DNA of 64,000 bases from Lysobacteraceae bacterium SCN 69-320 (GCA_001725155.1 MEFP01000012.1:496001-560000); one strand, 5' to 3'. Shown: positions 36,218-46,224, numbered from the stretch's first letter. Notes: generated by a model from the letters alone, not told the origin. Numbers and translations are program-made.

Positions 36218-39200
36218 TTACGCTCGGCGCTGCAGCACCGATCCGGAGGCGAGCAGCCGCTCCATTTCCTCGGCGGGCAGCGCCGGCGCATAGAGAAAGC
36301 CTTGCGCCGTGCCGCAGCCCATGGCCATCAGCAGTTCGGCCTGGGCCTGGGTTTCCACGCCTTCGGCGGTCAGGGCCAGGCCGAGATCCTCGGCGAAGCC
36401 GGAAATCGTGCGCACGATCGCGCGATGGCGGCGGTTGGATTCCATGTCGCGCACGAAGCTGCGGTCGATCTTCAGCGCATCGAACGGCGAGGACGCGAAT
36501 GAATCCAGCGACGAGTAGCCGGTGCCGAAATCGTCGACGACGAGACTGACGCCGAGTTGCTTGACCTCGGCCAGTATCGCCTCGGCCTGGCCGCGGCCGG
36601 CGCGGAACACGGTCTCGGTGACCTCGATCGCGAGCGACGCTGCGTCCAGGCCGGTGCGCCCGAGCACGCGGCCTATGCCGGCGGCGACGTCGCGTTCGGC
36701 AAACTGGCGGTCGTCGACGTTGACGTTCGCGCGCAACGCGGCGAACGCCGGATAGCGCTGCTGCCAGGCGCGCAGCTGGGCACAGGTCTGCTCCAGCACC
36801 CACCAGTCGATCGCGACGATGAGGCCGGTCTCCTCGGCCGCGCCGAGAAACTGCGGCGGCTGCAGCAGGCCGCGCTGCGGATGGCGCCAGCGCAGCAGCG
36901 CTTCGCAGCCGACCACCGCGCCGCTGCGCAGATCGACCAGCGGCTGGTAGTGCACGCGGAACTCGGCGCGCTCCACCGCTTCGCGCAGGTCGGTTTCCAG
37001 ACGCAGGCGCTCGCGCGCGGCCCGATGCATGGCCTCGTCGAAGACCACGCAGGCGGCCTTGCCGCGCGCCTTCGCGCGGTACATGGCCGTGTCGGCGTCG
37101 CGCAGCACCTGCTCGGGCGTCGCGTAGGCAGCGCGGCCGGTCACGATGCCGAGACTGGCGCCCGAATACAGCCGGTGCCCGCCCAGCGCGAACGGCTCGG
37201 CCAGCGCCTGCAGCAGGCGTTGCGCCAGCTGTTCGGCGGCGGCCTCGCCGCAGACGCCGGCCGGCAGCACCGTGAATTCGTCGCCGCCGTAGCGCGCGAG
37301 CACCGAGCCCGGCGGCACGGCCGCGCGCAGCCGCGCCGTGATCTCCACCAGCAGGCGGTCGCCGACCGCATGGCCGAGGCTGTCGTTGACGAGCTTGAAG
37401 CCGTCCAGATCGAGAAACAGCACCGCATAGTCGAAGTTGCCGGCCGCATGCGCCTCGCGCAGGCGCTCGGTCAGATGACGCTCGAACAGCACGCGGTTCG
37501 GCAAGCCGGTCAGCGCGTCATGGGTCGCGTTGTGCTCGAGCTCGGTCTCGAAGCGATGGCGCTCGGTCACGTCGCGCGCAGTGCCGCTGAAATAGTCGCC
37601 GTCGTCCAGTCGTATCGGCCCGGCGCTGACGCTGACGCGCAGCTCGCGTCCGTCCTTGCGTTTGAGCAGGGTTTCGTATTCGGCCGGCACGCTTTCGCCG
37701 CGACGGCGCGCCTCCAGACGGCTCTCGATGATCTGCCTGCCGCTGTCGGTGGTCAGCTCGGTCCAGTGCATGCCGATGAGCTCGCGCTCGTCGTAACCGG
37801 CCAGCGCCGCGAAGCGCTGGTTGACATAGATGTAGCGGCCGTCGCGCATGACGTAGACGCCGATCTGCGCGTGCTCGACGAGGGTACGGTAGCGCTCCTC
37901 GGAGCTGAGCAGCGCGCGCTCGGCGTCGCGTCGCGCAGTGATGTCCTGGATCGAACCTTCGAGACTCTGCGGGCGGCCGTCGGCGTCGCGCACGAGATGC
38001 AGATTCAGCGAGATCCAGATCGGACGACCGTCGCGCCGGCGCAGACGTACCTCCTCGTCGCTGACCTGGCCGTTGGCCTGCAGCAGAGCAAAGATGCGCT
38101 GGTAGGTGTCGGTATCGACCTGCAGGTCGTCGATATGCCGCAGCGACTGCAGCAGCTCCAGCCGCGAGCCGAAGCCGAGCAGCCGCGCCAGCGCCGCGTT
38201 CGCCTCGACCACGCGGCCATCGGGACCGGTCTGGAACAGGCCGACGACGGAGTGACGGAACAGCTTGCGGTACTTGCGCTCGGCTTCGGCCAGAGCCTGC
38301 TGCCCGGCGCGCTCCTCGGTCACGTCGCGTGCCGTGCCGGTACTGGCGATGTCGCCGTTGTAGACCACGGGATCGGCGCGCACCTGCACGAGCCGGTGTG
38401 AGCCGTCGCGGCACAGCATGCGGATCTCGTAGTCCTGCACTTCGCGCGAGCCGCTTTCGCGCGAGACGCGCCGCTGCCCCTGCGCGACGCGCGATTCGGG
38501 CGCGACCAGGTCCATGTATTCGCAGCCGGTCAGTTCGTCGACCGCGTAACCGAGCATCTGCGCCATGGCCTCGTTGATGAAGACGACCTTGCCGCGCTGG
38601 ATCAGGAATACGCCGTCGCGGCAGTTGTCGACGAGCGTGCGATAGAGCTCCTCGGACTGGCGCAGCGCCGCGGCGGCGGCCACTTCGCGCGTGATGTCGA
38701 CGACGGAGCCCTCATGGAACAGCAGCCGTCCGCTGCCGTCGCAGACCGAGCGCAGATTCTCGCTGATCCAGATCAGGCTGCCGTCGCGGCGACGCACGCG
38801 CGAACGGCGGTTGCTCAGCACGCCGGTCGCATGGATCTCGGCGGCCATGCGCTCGTAGTCGTCCTGATCGACGTAGACGTGGCGTGCGGAACGCTCGAAC
38901 TCGCGCAGCATCTGCTCCGGCGAGTCGTAGCCGAAGATCTGCGCCATGGCCGGGTTCACGTCGATCAGGCCGCCGCGCGGCAGGCTGCGATAGATGCCTT
39001 CGGCCGCGGCCAGGAACAACGAGCGGTAGCTCGCCAGATCCGGATCGGCGTTCGTGCTCTGCGCGATCTCGCCGATCTCGCGGCCGATGCAGATCACCAG
39101 GGTGCGGCCGCCGAAATCGAACATCTCGCAGTTGGACAGCACATGCAGGATGCGGCCGTCGCGCGCGACGAACTCGAACGGCTGATCGCACAGACGCCCC

Positions 39201-39424
39201 TGGCTGCGCAGGTTGGCCCAGAGCAGCGCGCGTTCGTCGAGATTGCGCCAGAGGCCGACGTCGATCGGACGCTGGCCGAGGAGTTCGGCCACGTCATAAC
39301 CGAGCGCGGCCGACACGGCCGGACTGACGTCGACGATGCGGCCGTCGCCGGCGTCCAGCACGACGATCAGGCTGGCCGAGTAACGAAACGCCGCTGCTAT
39401 GTGAGGTTCCCCGCGCACCGTCAC
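36218..39424 (-). CDS. Multi-PAS GGDEF/EAL cyclic-di-GMP protein
   Basis: A 1068-residue cytoplasmic sensor with no membrane helix. About five PAS/PAC units fill residues 10-620 (each ending in patterns such as GSVVDITRE, GTARDVTEE and GSIQDITAR). A GGDEF domain follows with NATHDALTGLPNR and an intact RYGGDEF; the RxxD inhibition site expected just before it is absent. The EAL domain has CEALLRW, DFGTGYSSL and DALKIDRSFV, and a late AEGVET, so phosphodiesterase residues are intact. Both making and breaking of c-di-GMP are possible; the intact EAL set favours hydrolysis. The start appears to be GTG. It is a single-gene unit and the signals sensed are unknown. Confidence 0.92.
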   Translation of the reverse strand: MTVRGEPHIAAAFRYSASLIVVLDAGDGRIVDVSPAVSAALGYDVAELLGQRPIDVGLWRNLDERALLWANLRSQGRLCDQPFEFVARDGRILHVLSNCEMFDFGGRTLVICIGREIGEIAQSTNADPDLASYRSLFLAAAEGIYRSLPRGGLIDVNPAMAQIFGYDSPEQMLREFERSARHVYVDQDDYERMAAEIHATGVLSNRRSRVRRRDGSLIWISENLRSVCDGSGRLLFHEGSVVDITREVAAAAALRQSEELYRTLVDNCRDGVFLIQRGKVVFINEAMAQMLGYAVDELTGCEYMDLVAPESRVAQGQRRVSRESGSREVQDYEIRMLCRDGSHRLVQVRADPVVYNGDIASTGTARDVTEERAGQQALAEAERKYRKLFRHSVVGLFQTGPDGRVVEANAALARLLGFGSRLELLQSLRHIDDLQVDTDTYQRIFALLQANGQVSDEEVRLRRRDGRPIWISLNLHLVRDADGRPQSLEGSIQDITARRDAERALLSSEERYRTLVEHAQIGVYVMRDGRYIYVNQRFAALAGYDERELIGMHWTELTTDSGRQIIESRLEARRRGESVPAEYETLLKRKDGRELRVSVSAGPIRLDDGDYFSGTARDVTERHRFETELEHNATHDALTGLPNRVLFERHLTERLREAHAAGNFDYAVLFLDLDGFKLVNDSLGHAVGDRLLVEITARLRAAVPPGSVLARYGGDEFTVLPAGVCGEAAAEQLAQRLLQALAEPFALGGHRLYSGASLGIVTGRAAYATPEQVLRDADTAMYRAKARGKAACVVFDEAMHRAARERLRLETDLREAVERAEFRVHYQPLVDLRSGAVVGCEALLRWRHPQRGLLQPPQFLGAAEETGLIVAIDWWVLEQTCAQLRAWQQRYPAFAALRANVNVDDRQFAERDVAAGIGRVLGRTGLDAASLAIEVTETVFRAGRGQAEAILAEVKQLGVSLVVDDFGTGYSSLDSFASSPFDALKIDRSFVRDMESNRRHRAIVRTISGFAEDLGLALTAEGVETQAQAELLMAMGCGTAQGFLYAPALPAEEMERLLASGSVLQRRA

Positions 39425-39685
39425 TCGACATGGCCTGATTTTTTCGCAGTATAGCGGCGGCTAACGGCATGGCCAGCGGCGGACAGATGCCGCGCCCGCG
39501 CGTCCGGCGCCCCGACAGCCGGCGGGTTCCGGAGCGCTGAGGCGGCCTTTCCCGGGACGAACGGCGCGGAAACGGCCGTGCCCGACTTTCACGCGCCATA
39601 AGGGTGCCCTCGCGGCATCATGGCCACGGACCGGTGAAAGATCCGGGCGGACCTGCCGGTCTGCTCGGCAAAGCGAGGGTGACCG

Positions 39686-40669
39686 ATGAAACGCTACCGC
39701 GTACCGACTGTCGCCGGCTCGGAGATCACGCCGGAATCCATCTACCTGCAGCGCCGCCATTTCCTGCGCAGCCTGAGTCTGGCCGCGCCGCTGCTGGCCA
39801 GCGGCTGCAGCCGCGGCGAGGAAACCGCGCCGACGGCCGCCGCCGGGCCCGTCGGCAAGCCGCTGCCGGCGCCGCGCAGCGAGCGCTGGAAGACCGACGA
39901 AGAACTGACGAGCTGGAACGACGCGACGCAGTACAACAACTACTACGAGTTCGGCACCGGCAAGGGCGACCCGGCGCGCAACGCCGGCCGCTTCAAGCCG
40001 CAGCCCTGGACGGTCGAAGTCGCCGGGCATGCGGAAGTCACAGGCCGCTTCACGCTGGAAGACCTGCTCAAGCCGCACGCGCTCCAAGAGCGCGTCTACC
40101 GCCACCGCTGCGTGGAGGCCTGGTCCATGGTCATTCCCTGGGTCGGCATTCCGCTCGGTGCCTGTCTCGCGCGCTTCAAGCCGACCTCGCGCGCGAAGTA
40201 CGTCGCGTTCACGACGGTGCAGCGGCCGGCAGAGATGCCCGGCATCGCCTATCCGGTGCTCGACTGGCCGTATCGCGAGGCGCTGCGCATCGACGAAGCC
40301 ATGCATCCCCTGAGCCTGCTCGCCGTGGGCCTGTACGGCCGCGAACTGCCGAACCAGAACGGCGCGCCGCTGCGCCTGATCGTGCCGTGGAAATACGGCT
40401 TCAAGGGTGCGAAATCCATCGTGCGCATCGAATTCTGGGAGCGCCAGCCGGTGACCTCGTGGAATATTGCCGCGCCGACCGAATACGGGTTCTATTCCAA
40501 CGTGAATCCTACCGTGGATCATCCGCGCTGGACCCAGGCCAGCGAACGGCGCATCGCCGGCAACGGCGGCAACCTGTTCGCGCGTCGCATCGCGACCCTG
40601 CCGTTCAACGGTTATGCCGAGGACGTGGCCTCGCTGTACGCCGGCATGGATCTGCGCGCGAACTTCTGA
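39686..40669 (+). CDS. msrP: Methionine sulfoxide reductase catalytic subunit MsrP
   Basis: A 327-residue molybdopterin protein. A Tat signal RRHFLRS at residues 23-29 directs folded export to the periplasm. The conserved [15 protein letters not shown] block holds the Cys that binds the Mo cofactor, and [15 protein letters not shown] is typical of the C-terminal part. It repairs oxidised methionine in periplasmic proteins, taking electrons from MsrQ. The signal ends LLASGC, which might allow lipidation, although the lipobox is imperfect. Its stop codon shares one base with the msrQ start. Confidence 0.95.
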   Translation: MKRYRVPTVAGSEITPESIYLQRRHFLRSLSLAAPLLASGCSRGEETAPTAAAGPVGKPLPAPRSERWKTDEELTSWNDATQYNNYYEFGTGKGDPARNAGRFKPQPWTVEVAGHAEVTGRFTLEDLLKPHALQERVYRHRCVEAWSMVIPWVGIPLGACLARFKPTSRAKYVAFTTVQRPAEMPGIAYPVLDWPYREALRIDEAMHPLSLLAVGLYGRELPNQNGAPLRLIVPWKYGFKGAKSIVRIEFWERQPVTSWNIAAPTEYGFYSNVNPTVDHPRWTQASERRIAGNGGNLFARRIATLPFNGYAEDVASLYAGMDLRANF

Positions 40670-41334
40670 TGAAGAAGCCGACCGAGACGACGATCGTCGT
40701 CGCCAAGATCCTCGTCTTCGCCCTGTGCCTGCTGCCGCTGGGGCATCTGATCTGGGACGTCGCGCAGCAGACCCTGGGACCCGATCCGGTCGCCGCACTC
40801 GAACACCGCAGCGGCGACTGGGCGCTGCGGCTGCTGCTGCTCACGCTCGCGATCACGCCGCTGCGCCGGTTCAGCGGCGTCGCCGCGTTGATCCGCCTGC
40901 GCCGCATGCTCGGCCTGTTCGCGTTCTTCTATGCGACCTTGCACCTGACGGTCTATCTCGCGATCGATCTCGGCGGGTTCTGGCGCCAGCTGTTCAGCGA
41001 GATCGTCAAGCGTCCCTACATCACGGTCGGCTTCCTGGCCTGGCTGTTGCTCGTGCCGCTCGCGCTGACCTCGACCAAGGGCATGATGCGGCGACTCGGC
41101 CGCCGCTGGGGACAGCTGCACAAGCTGGTCTACCCGATCGGCCTGCTCGCCGTGCTGCACTATCTCTGGCAGGTCAAGTTCGGGCAGAAGATCGCCGTGC
41201 GCGAGCCGCTGGTCTACCTGGCGATCTATTTCGCGCTGATGGCCGCACGCCTGCCGTGGCCGGCCTGGTTCACGCGGCTGCGCGGCCAGCCGCAACCCGA
41301 ACCCGTGCGCGCGTCGCGCAAGCCGGGGGCGTAA
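40669..41334 (+). CDS. msrQ: Heme-binding membrane subunit MsrQ
   Basis: A 221-residue protein with five to six membrane helices of the ferric-reductase-like family. The helices contain the heme-ligand histidines in FYATLHLTVYLA and WGQLHKLVYPIGLLAVLHYLW, and the hallmark ALTSTKGMMRRLG lies between them. It carries electrons from the quinone pool or flavins to MsrP across the inner membrane. Its stop codon lies inside the left arm of the foldback element that follows. Confidence 0.94.
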   Translation: MKKPTETTIVVAKILVFALCLLPLGHLIWDVAQQTLGPDPVAALEHRSGDWALRLLLLTLAITPLRRFSGVAALIRLRRMLGLFAFFYATLHLTVYLAIDLGGFWRQLFSEIVKRPYITVGFLAWLLLVPLALTSTKGMMRRLGRRWGQLHKLVYPIGLLAVLHYLWQVKFGQKIAVREPLVYLAIYFALMAARLPWPAWFTRLRGQPQPEPVRASRKPGA

Positions 41335-41435
41335 TCGGAGGGACACGCCCCCTCGCCGGGCCGTCAAGGCGCCGGCGAGGGCGAGATAACTCGACCAGGC
41401 AAGAACGAGAGGGCGAGTCCATCCGATTACGCCCC
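41326..41435. repeat. 110-bp foldback (nested inverted-repeat) element
   Basis: The outer arms 41326-41344 and 41417-41435 match over 19 bases with one mismatch (core GGGGCGTAATCGGA and TCCGATTACGCCCC). Inside, 41350-41359 and 41372-41381 form a second perfect 10-bp inverted repeat (CCCTCGCCGG and CCGGCGAGGG). The element lies between the convergent msrQ and FHA genes and overlaps the msrQ stop codon. There is no T run, so it is not a classic terminator. It could be a small mobile palindrome or a bidirectional termination and processing structure. Confidence 0.75.
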
Positions 41436-41456
41436 GACGGTCGTTCGCGTCTGCGA

Positions 41457-42344
41457 TCAGAAACCGAACAGCAGCAGCAGCGCGATGGCGCCGCCGATCA
41501 GGGCGGCGGCGGCGATCAGCCACCAGATCTCGTTGCGGCTCGCGGCGGATTCGGCCGCCGGCGCCGCGGTCGGCCTGGGCTTGCCGGCGCTTGGATCCGG
41601 CAGGGTCACGGCCTGCATGGTCTGGGTGATGGCCGGCGCATGGACCGGACTGCGTTCCTCGGCCAGTTCGCCGCGCAACGGCAGGCCAGGCGCTTCAAGG
41701 AGGAAGCGGTTGCGGTCGAACGCGATCTGGTCGCCCGGATGCAGCACGGCATCGCGTACCTGCACGCCGTTGACGAAGGTGCCGTTGGCCGAGCCGAGGT
41801 CGCGCAGGTAGATGCCGTCGCCGTTGTTCTCGATCAGCGCATGGCGGCGGGACATTTCCGGTTCGTCGAGGGTCAGGTCGCAGTCGCTGCCGCGGCCGAT
41901 GGTCAGACGCCCTCGCACCGGCACGATGCGGCCGAACTGGGCGCCGGACACGCCGCGCAGCACGACCTTGGGGGGAATCGTGCGGACGCGCGTCTCCGCA
42001 TCGGAAGACGCCGGCGCCTCGCTGGGCACGGCGGTGCGGATGACCTCGTCGCGCTCGGGCTTGACCAGGATCTGCACGGTGTCGACGCTGAGCACGTCGC
42101 CGAGGCGGACTATGCCCTTCTCGCGCACCGGCCGCGCATTCAGATGGGTATGAGCGCGCGGGTCGAGCACGCTCAGGGTCAGGCCGCGTCCGTCGACTTC
42201 GAGGCGGGCGTGATGAGGGGCGATGCCGCCGCCGCTCAGCACGATCTGGTTGTCCCGGTCGGAGCCTATTCCACAAATGCCGGGTGCCAGCACGAAGTCG
42301 GAGTGCTCGCCGTTCGGAAAGCTCAAGCGCGCGCGAATTTCCAT
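41457..42344 (-). CDS. Double-FHA membrane protein
   Basis: A 295-residue protein with two forkhead-associated domains and one C-terminal membrane helix. FHA1 spans residues 20-95 with GIGSDRDNQIVLSGGGIAPHH, a diverged form. FHA2 spans about 130-205 with LTIGRGSDCDLTL, EMSRRHALIE and LGSANGTFVNG, an intact phosphothreonine-binding pocket (R, S, N). A proline-rich linker leads to the helix IWWLIAAAALIGGAIALLLL. It should dock phosphorylated proteins at the inner membrane with the FHA domains in the cytoplasm. A Ser/Thr kinase gene lies two genes upstream, which suggests it reads that kinase's output. Confidence 0.85.
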   Translation of the reverse strand: MEIRARLSFPNGEHSDFVLAPGICGIGSDRDNQIVLSGGGIAPHHARLEVDGRGLTLSVLDPRAHTHLNARPVREKGIVRLGDVLSVDTVQILVKPERDEVIRTAVPSEAPASSDAETRVRTIPPKVVLRGVSGAQFGRIVPVRGRLTIGRGSDCDLTLDEPEMSRRHALIENNGDGIYLRDLGSANGTFVNGVQVRDAVLHPGDQIAFDRNRFLLEAPGLPLRGELAEERSPVHAPAITQTMQAVTLPDPSAGKPRPTAAPAAESAASRNEIWWLIAAAALIGGAIALLLLFGF

Positions 42345-42406
42345 CAGCTGACCGACCCACTCCGTTGAATGACGCGGTGGCAATTTAGCATGAGCGCCCC
42401 CGGGGA

Positions 42407-43525
42407 TTACCAGCGCGCAGCCAGGTCGAACAGGATGCGGTCGGTATGCCGCGGCAGGCCGTTGCGCTGCTCGCGGAACGCGGCCAGGCGCAGGTTCCAG
42501 CGTTCGTCCAGGCCGTAGCCTATCCACGGCATGAAGCCATGCGTGAAGCTGTGGAACCACCAATCATCCTCGTTGAACGCGGCCAGCACGGCGTCGCGCT
42601 GTATGCGCTGGTTGGAATAGCCGAACTCCCAGCCGCCGGGCCGCAGCCGCGAGCCGAGCACGAGGCTGAAGCGGGCGCCGTCGCGCTGGTCGTCGGCGCC
42701 GAGGTTGCGCACGAGGTCCAGGCGCGCCTCCAGCGGCCAGTCGCCGACCGCACTGCGCCCGACCAGCTGCAGATCGACCAGGCGGTAGTCGCTGAGCAGC
42801 AGGCCGCTGCCCGGTACTCGCCGATTGGTCCGGGTCAGGCCCTCGCGCGTGAGCTGGCCGAGGTCGGAGAAATCCAGATAGCTCAGCAGCACCGTGGCAC
42901 TCGTCGGCGCGCCTTCGCGCCAGCGCCAGGCCAGCTGCACCGCGGCCAGGCGGGTATCGTCGTCATACAGATGCTGTGCGGCAAAGCCGCCGACGACGAG
43001 TTGCAGCCGGCTGTAGTCGCCGAGGGCCATGGACTGGTCCAGGCTGATTCCGGCCGGACGCAGATCCGCGTCCCAGGTCAGCGGCGACAGTTCCAGCGGC
43101 AACGGCGCCTTGCCGAGGAGCACGCGGGTCTGTTCGGCCGGCTGCCAGCGCAGCCAGAACTGGTCGAGATTGCCGCCGTCGCTGCGCTCGTTGTCATTGT
43201 TGATGCGGTTGTCGGCATTGCGGTCGCTGCCCTGGGCCAGCTCGATCGCCGCGCCGAACGTCAGTTCCGGCATGGCCGCGAATTCGGCGCCGACGCGGCC
43301 GCGGCTGCGCCAGCGGCTGACCGTGCGGTCGTTCGGCAGCCCCTCGACATGGTCGTAGCGCAGCAGCAGTTCGCCGAACCAGCTCCAGCGCGAGGCCGGC
43401 GCGGCATCGGCCTCGGCCGCGCCGTCGAGGATGCCGTCCTGGGCGCGGGCCGGCGCTGCGACAACGGCGGCGAATGCCAGCAGCCACCAGGCCGACACCG
43501 CGAACAGGGGACGACAGGCGCGCAT
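42407..43525 (-). CDS. Putative outer-membrane beta-barrel protein
   Basis: A 372-residue protein with a signal peptide (to about residue 28, ending APARAQ). The rest is rich in alternating amphipathic strands and aromatic ends (for example FGELLLRYDHVEG, DQFWLRWQPAEQ, WEFGYSNQRIQR and a final ILFDLAARW with a terminal aromatic residue), as in outer-membrane barrels. RINNDNERSDGG is a polar loop. It is alginate-export/porin-like by general character, but no exact family is recognised. It starts two bases after the kinase stop codon, so it is strictly co-expressed with the kinase; a transported substrate or sensor role is possible. Confidence 0.65.
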   Translation of the reverse strand: MRACRPLFAVSAWWLLAFAAVVAAPARAQDGILDGAAEADAAPASRWSWFGELLLRYDHVEGLPNDRTVSRWRSRGRVGAEFAAMPELTFGAAIELAQGSDRNADNRINNDNERSDGGNLDQFWLRWQPAEQTRVLLGKAPLPLELSPLTWDADLRPAGISLDQSMALGDYSRLQLVVGGFAAQHLYDDDTRLAAVQLAWRWREGAPTSATVLLSYLDFSDLGQLTREGLTRTNRRVPGSGLLLSDYRLVDLQLVGRSAVGDWPLEARLDLVRNLGADDQRDGARFSLVLGSRLRPGGWEFGYSNQRIQRDAVLAAFNEDDWWFHSFTHGFMPWIGYGLDERWNLRLAAFREQRNGLPRHTDRILFDLAARW

Positions 43526-43527
43526 GC

Positions 43528-46224
43528 TCAGGCCCTCAACTGAGCCAGCGCCGCCGCGAGCTCGGCCGCACTGGCCGGCCGCTCGGCAATGCTGCGCTTG
43601 AGGCAGCGCAGGATCAGCGTCTCGAGCTCGGGCCGGATTTCCGGCCACAGTGCCGACGGCCGCGCGGGCTCGGCTTGCATCTGCGCCATGTAGATCTCCA
43701 TGGTGTTGGAACCGCTGAACGGCAGCGCGCCGCAGAACATCTCGGTCATCAGAACGCCGCAGGAATAGATATCCGCACGTTCGTCGACTTCCTCGCCGGC
43801 CAACTGCTCGGGCGCGCAGTAGTTCGGCGTGCCGAGGAAGGTGCCCGGCTGGGTGAATCCCGGCGTGGCGCGGCGCGCCGGCCGGGCAATGCCGAAGTCC
43901 ATGAGCTTGGCGTTGCCGTTGGCTTCGAGGATCAGGTTTTCCGGCTTGATGTCCCGGTGCAGCACGCCGACCTCGTGGGCCGCGGCGAGGCCGGCGGCGA
44001 GCTGGCGCGCGATGCGCAGGCCGGCCGAATACGGCACGCGCCGCGCCTCGCTCAGCAGATAACGCAAGGTCATGCCGCGCACGTATTCCATCGAGATGTA
44101 TGGCAGGCCGTTGACCTCGCCGAAGTCGAAGGTGCGCAGCACGTTGGGATGGGTGATGCGGCGCGCGAGCTTGATCTCGCTCTTGAGCCGGTCGAGCTGT
44201 TCGGCATCGAGCAGCGCGCCGGGCTTGAGCATCTTGAGCGCGACGACGTCGTCGAGTTCCAGGTCATGCGCCTTGTAGACCACGCCCATGCCGCCGGCGC
44301 CGAGCACCGAAAGCACGCGGTAGCGCCCGCCGAGGGTCGCGCCGGGCGCAAGCTCGCCGCCGTCGCGTCCACGCCCGGCCGTGACCGGCGCGGCCGGTGC
44401 CGGGCGCGGCGTCGTCGCGACGCCGCGCGGCACGGTTGCATTGTCGATGTCCGCCGGCGCGGCTGCGGCCGGCAGCCGCTGCAGCAGTTCGGGCACGGCG
44501 GCGTAGTACTGCTTGCTGCTGAAACCGCCGGTCGCGACGGCGACCGCATCGGCGCCGAATTCGCTGCGCAGGCTCTCGCCGCTGGTGCGTCCCGCCAGCG
44601 CCTGGCCCGGCGCTGCGTCGCAGAGCAGACGGTCGATCTGCACCTGCACCGCGCCGACCAGGCGCGTGCCCTCGCTGCCTTCGGCCAGGACGACCGGACC
44701 GTCGGCCAGCGCAGCGGCCGGCGGCGATGCGCTGGCGAGCTCGTCGCGCAGCAGCTGCAGCGCCTGCAGCAGACGCTGCGGCCCGCTGAAGGCCAGGGTC
44801 CAGCGCGCGCCGGGGCCGCGCAGGCACAGTGCGCCGGCCGCCGTCGCGGCAGCGCCCAGGCGTGCGTCGATCGCGCTGCTGGCGTCGACGATCTGTTCCG
44901 GCGCGGTCTGCGCCGGCAGGGTCAGCAACTGGCGGTATTCCAGCCCCAGCAGCACCGCGTCCTGGCGCCGCGGCGGCACGGTGGCCGGCGGCGGCGGCGT
45001 ATGCACAGGCAGGCCCGAACCTTCCTGGCCCGGTTCGGGCAGGAAACGGGCGAGATTGCCGACATAGCCTTCCATGTCGCTTTTCTCGCGCAGGTCCGAC
45101 AGCAGCGAGTCGAACGCACGCGACAGTCGCGCGAGCTCGTCGCTGCCCTGCGTGCCCAGACGCGTCTGGAAGTTGCCGGCGGCGGCCTGCTCGGCCGCGC
45201 TGGCCATGGCCGAAACCGGGCGCAGGATGCCCTTGGAGATCAGGTACGACAGCGGCAGGGCCAGCAGCAGGGTGATCAGGCCGCCGAGCAACACGCTGTT
45301 GAGAATCGCGCGATAGCTCGCGACGACCTGTTCAGACGACGCCAGCACCATGACCTGACCGAGGTCTGCCGCGTCGGCGGCCGCGGTCGGCGCAAGCCGC
45401 GCGACCCAGTCCTGGCCGCCGAGGTCCAGATGATGTCCGCCGGTAGCCGCGGTCGGTGCCGGCAGACCGCCGGTAGCGGCCAGCGCCTCGCGCAGCTGGC
45501 CGGCCTGGGGCGCTTCCAGTGAGCTGGCCACGAGCGCGGGCTTGCCGCCGACCGGCATCCAGAACGCGATTTCCGCACCGCTGACCTGGGCCACCTTGCG
45601 CGCGAGCGCGTCGTCGACCGATTGCGCGAGCAGCAGATAGCCGACGACGTTCTGGTCCTGCGCGAGCGGCACGATCGCGGCCTGGTACAGTTGGTTGGCC
45701 AGACGCCAGTAGCCGCTGAGTGGCCGCGCCTCGGCCAGGGCCGGCGCGACCAGCGGGTCGGCGGCCAGGGATTCGGTGAAGGCCTCGGTCTGGTCGGTGC
45801 GCGCAAGCACCTCGCCCTTGCCGTCGAGCAGGATGCCGAGGCTGAAGCCGATGTCCTTCTGCCGGTCGCCGAGCAGGTCGCGCATGGACATGGTGTCGGG
45901 TGCCGCGTCGCCGCCCAGCCCGGGCAGATTGCTCGCGCTGTTCGCGTCGGCGATGTACTTGACGAAGCTCGCGTCGGAAGCGACGAGGCGCAGGCTCAGT
46001 TCCAGCTGCTCCAGGCGGTGCTGCTCGAACTCGCGCTGCGCCGCCTCGCTCGTGGTCAGGGTTCTGCCGATCGCGCGGTCGGCGATGCGCTCGCCCTGCA
46101 CGTAGGTCACGACGATGGCCGCGCTGACCGCGAGCAGGATCAGGACCGCCGTGGCAAGAAAGAAACGGATCGCCAGCGGCAGCGCGAATCCGGCCTGGCG
46201 TCGCGAAGCCTCAATAGCCGCCAT
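43528..46224 (-). CDS. Membrane Ser/Thr protein kinase with Cache-like sensor, HAMP and degenerate cyclase-like domain
   Basis: An 898-residue protein. Membrane helices at residues 17-41 and 309-330 flank a periplasmic sensor of about 265 residues. A HAMP domain follows (331-385), then a proline-rich linker. A region at about 420-575 resembles a nucleotide-cyclase domain without its metal-binding aspartates. The kinase domain (634-895) is intact: LGAGGMGVVYKA, Lys in VALK (664), HRDIKPEN (756-763) and DFG (776-778). The kinase is a Hanks type and lies in the cytoplasm behind a transmembrane sensor. The start overlaps the cupredoxin gene by 14 bases. The FHA protein downstream is a likely target or adaptor. 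The signal is unknown but may involve copper or redox state. Confidence 0.88.
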   Translation of the reverse strand: MAAIEASRRQAGFALPLAIRFFLATAVLILLAVSAAIVVTYVQGERIADRAIGRTLTTSEAAQREFEQHRLEQLELSLRLVASDASFVKYIADANSASNLPGLGGDAAPDTMSMRDLLGDRQKDIGFSLGILLDGKGEVLARTDQTEAFTESLAADPLVAPALAEARPLSGYWRLANQLYQAAIVPLAQDQNVVGYLLLAQSVDDALARKVAQVSGAEIAFWMPVGGKPALVASSLEAPQAGQLREALAATGGLPAPTAATGGHHLDLGGQDWVARLAPTAAADAADLGQVMVLASSEQVVASYRAILNSVLLGGLITLLLALPLSYLISKGILRPVSAMASAAEQAAAGNFQTRLGTQGSDELARLSRAFDSLLSDLREKSDMEGYVGNLARFLPEPGQEGSGLPVHTPPPPATVPPRRQDAVLLGLEYRQLLTLPAQTAPEQIVDASSAIDARLGAAATAAGALCLRGPGARWTLAFSGPQRLLQALQLLRDELASASPPAAALADGPVVLAEGSEGTRLVGAVQVQIDRLLCDAAPGQALAGRTSGESLRSEFGADAVAVATGGFSSKQYYAAVPELLQRLPAAAAPADIDNATVPRGVATTPRPAPAAPVTAGRGRDGGELAPGATLGGRYRVLSVLGAGGMGVVYKAHDLELDDVVALKMLKPGALLDAEQLDRLKSEIKLARRITHPNVLRTFDFGEVNGLPYISMEYVRGMTLRYLLSEARRVPYSAGLRIARQLAAGLAAAHEVGVLHRDIKPENLILEANGNAKLMDFGIARPARRATPGFTQPGTFLGTPNYCAPEQLAGEEVDERADIYSCGVLMTEMFCGALPFSGSNTMEIYMAQMQAEPARPSALWPEIRPELETLILRCLKRSIAERPASAAELAAALAQLRA

